This document shows positions 62,566-64,000 of a DNA stretch of 64,000 bases, piece after piece. The DNA comes from Verrucomicrobiota bacterium (GTDB lineage: Bacteria; Verrucomicrobiota; Verrucomicrobiia; Verrucomicrobiales; DEV007), in the NCBI GenBank assembly GCA_024277195.1, contig JAJRVS010000222.1, forward strand, positions 1-64,000. Direction: 5' to 3'. Each line of letters starts with the position of its first letter. Positions within the stretch are counted from its first letter, which is position 1. The notes below the pieces were generated by a model. It was not told where the DNA came from. It did not search any database and saw only the letters and a program-made list of their open reading frames with translations. Made by a program: the position numbers and the translations under genes.

Positions 62566-64000
62566 ATGCAAAAGACACTCCATTTTTTGAGCTTGATGCT
62601 CAGCCTGCTCTTACTCAACGGGTGCAGCCAATACTCCAAAGTCATCAAGCGCCCCCTGTGGGCCGTTGCCGCGACCCCCGGGCAAAAATCCCTCTACCGC
62701 TCCATCCGGCCCCACTCCAAACAACCGCTGATCAAAATAGGTCACTACCTGGACGCCGCGAATGACGCACGATTAAAACTAATCGATCAACCTGACGATG
62801 AAAACGCTCGTGACATTTACGATTTTGCCGTTTCTCGTATTTTAGAAGTCATCGAAGATGATGATCTGGAACCCTGGGACAAACCCCTTTCCTGCGCCTC
62901 GGCTGATGGAAAAAACTGGCAGTTCAGACTCAAGCCTCCCGACCCCCGACCCGAATACCACCCCTCCAACTTTCACATCCTGGCTTCGGACCGTTACCGC
63001 TTTCGCGGCACCCGAATCGGTGAGCGAGTGCTGCCCCCTGGTCTAGGAGCCCCCGCGATCGTCATCGGCAAAGACATGGACTTCACCAAAGTGGACCAGT
63101 TTGCCCAGGGAAAACGCATTTATTACGGGCTCACCGCCATGATCCGCTTCAAAGGCCGGAAATGCACCATGGAATTTATCGACCCATTGCGAGAAGATAC
63201 CCTGTCCCTGGATGGTCACAACTACCCCCTGGCAACCGATTTTCAAGCCCCGCTGGCTTTATCCATGGCTGAATCCCATCCGAAAAAAACCGGCCGAGGC
63301 ATGATGTTCCAACCGCAAAAATACGAGCGCTCAGCTCGACTCTCACGCCTGCAACCTTACGACCCCGGCAAAATTCCGGTCATTTTCATTCATGGCCTGG
63401 GCGATTCACAATCCACCTGGATGCCGATGATCAACGACCTCCGGAATAATAAGAAAATCCGCCACACATACCAATTCTGGATTTTCAGCTACTCGTCCGG
63501 CCAACCCTACCCGATCCCAGCCGCTCAATTGCGTATGCAAATGGATCAAATGAGCCAGAATTATCCTGATCATAAAGATTTTGTCATCATCGGGCACAGT
63601 CTCGGTGGCAATATCAGCCGCATGCTGATCAGCGACAGCGGGATGAAGTTATGGGACACCTATTTCCCCCAGGCGCCTGATAAAATTCCCTTCCACGATG
63701 AAACCCGTTTGGTCCTCAGCAAAATGCTCATCTTCAAAGCCCGCCCCGACGTTTCCCGCGTCATCTTCTCTAACGCCTCCCTGCGCGGCAGCGAAACCGC
63801 CGTGAACTTCTGGGGGCGCATGGGAGCCAAACTGATCGGCAACCCGATCACCATGGATCAAGTTAATAGAGAAGCCCTGCAATATGCCCGCCCCGAATTC
63901 CGTGAAGGCAGAAAACACCTGCCCAACAGCGTTGAGATTCTCGACCCCGGCAGCACCTTCCTCAGCCTGGTCAACAGCCTGCCGATCAAATCAAACATCC
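62566..64000 (+). CDS. Alpha/beta-hydrolase lipoprotein, copy 2, 3' end beyond window
   Basis: About 478 codons are visible with no stop. It is collinear with the preceding gene throughout: lipoprotein signal LLLLNGC (Cys at about residue 18), PVIFIHGLGDSQSTWMPMIND, the nucleophile segment IIGHSLGGNISRML, then AVNFWGRMGAKLIGNPIT and LVNSLPIKSN at the edge, matching residues of copy 1 one for one. The final acid and His of the triad would lie beyond the window. Tandem duplication with divergence is the simplest origin. Confidence 0.85.
   Translation, partial: MQKTLHFLSLMLSLLLLNGCSQYSKVIKRPLWAVAATPGQKSLYRSIRPHSKQPLIKIGHYLDAANDARLKLIDQPDDENARDIYDFAVSRILEVIEDDDLEPWDKPLSCASADGKNWQFRLKPPDPRPEYHPSNFHILASDRYRFRGTRIGERVLPPGLGAPAIVIGKDMDFTKVDQFAQGKRIYYGLTAMIRFKGRKCTMEFIDPLREDTLSLDGHNYPLATDFQAPLALSMAESHPKKTGRGMMFQPQKYERSARLSRLQPYDPGKIPVIFIHGLGDSQSTWMPMINDLRNNKKIRHTYQFWIFSYSSGQPYPIPAAQLRMQMDQMSQNYPDHKDFVIIGHSLGGNISRMLISDSGMKLWDTYFPQAPDKIPFHDETRLVLSKMLIFKARPDVSRVIFSNASLRGSETAVNFWGRMGAKLIGNPITMDQVNREALQYARPEFREGRKHLPNSVEILDPGSTFLSLVNSLPIKSNI

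Noticed and set aside
1-64000. CRISPR array or tRNA/rRNA genes
   Set aside because: No direct-repeat/spacer series and no cloverleaf or rRNA-like sequence was seen. The dispersed CACTGAT and palindromic repeats are too irregular and scattered to be CRISPR.

Overview
The window most likely comes from a Gram-negative heterotrophic bacterium of the Verrucomicrobiota (or a close PVC-group relative). The grounds are LpxD (lipid A synthesis), many outer-membrane-type lipoproteins, an SHD1-like plus leucine-rich secreted protein, DUF1573 and GxxExxY families, and an alternative complex III fused to an aa3 oxidase cluster. This is inference from gene content; no 16S or other marker is present. Base composition is moderate, and the + strand is C-rich over nearly all of the window.

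Region 1 (1-6.2 kb): the end of a Ycf48-like/PIG-L-like fusion, two unrecognised secreted or membrane proteins, a YkuD L,D-transpeptidase lipoprotein, two rhodaneses and a MazF-type toxin-antitoxin pair. Region 2 (6.2-27.4 kb, all minus strand): one long respiratory cluster. Reading from its promoter at about 27.4 kb it encodes alternative complex III (actABCDEF), a small membrane protein, a cbb3-like module (CcoN-like, CcoO-like, monohaem cytochrome c), the aa3 oxidase (ctaD, ctaE, ctaF, two tiny membrane proteins, ctaC), and haem A/CuA assembly factors (ctaA, ctaB, SCO1, a DUF420-DUF1573 fusion). Quinol electrons would go through ActA-F to c-type cytochromes and then to the CuA oxidase. The CcoN-like protein has lost all CuB and haem b3 ligands and one of the two low-spin haem ligands, so the cbb3-like module cannot reduce oxygen. 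A perfect TGTGA-N6-TCACA palindrome lies just upstream of actA.

Region 3 (27.8-30.0 kb): a full-length pta, whose strand composition is inverted relative to everything around it. Region 4 (30.1-42.7 kb, plus strand): a MoxR/DUF58/BatA/VWA operon with an embedded ABC transporter, interrupted by a structured palindromic repeat and by a small remnant of a GxxExxY gene between inverted repeats. Region 5 (42.7-49.5 kb): a repeat-rich gap, then on the minus strand an endonuclease/exonuclease/phosphatase, TatA, an SHD1/LRR protein, LpxD and a MacB/LolCDE-like exporter. Region 6 (49.6-59.7 kb, minus strand): a biosynthetic cluster with a giant KS-AT-DH-MT-ER-KR polyketide synthase, an ACP in the same frame behind a single TAA codon, a free condensation-domain protein and a fatty acid desaturase. 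The order resembles fungal highly reducing PKSs that end in ACP-C. The adjacent ABC exporter may move the product. Region 7 (60.0-64.0 kb): a chalcone-isomerase-like secreted protein and two tandem alpha/beta-hydrolase lipoproteins, the second cut by the window end.

Two dispersed repeat families run through the window. One is a CACTGAT-type heptamer at 10-bp spacing (seven blocks), one block of which encodes the C-terminus of CtaA. The other is a roughly 180-215 bp composite palindrome (two copies), whose stems differ in sequence but keep their pairing.
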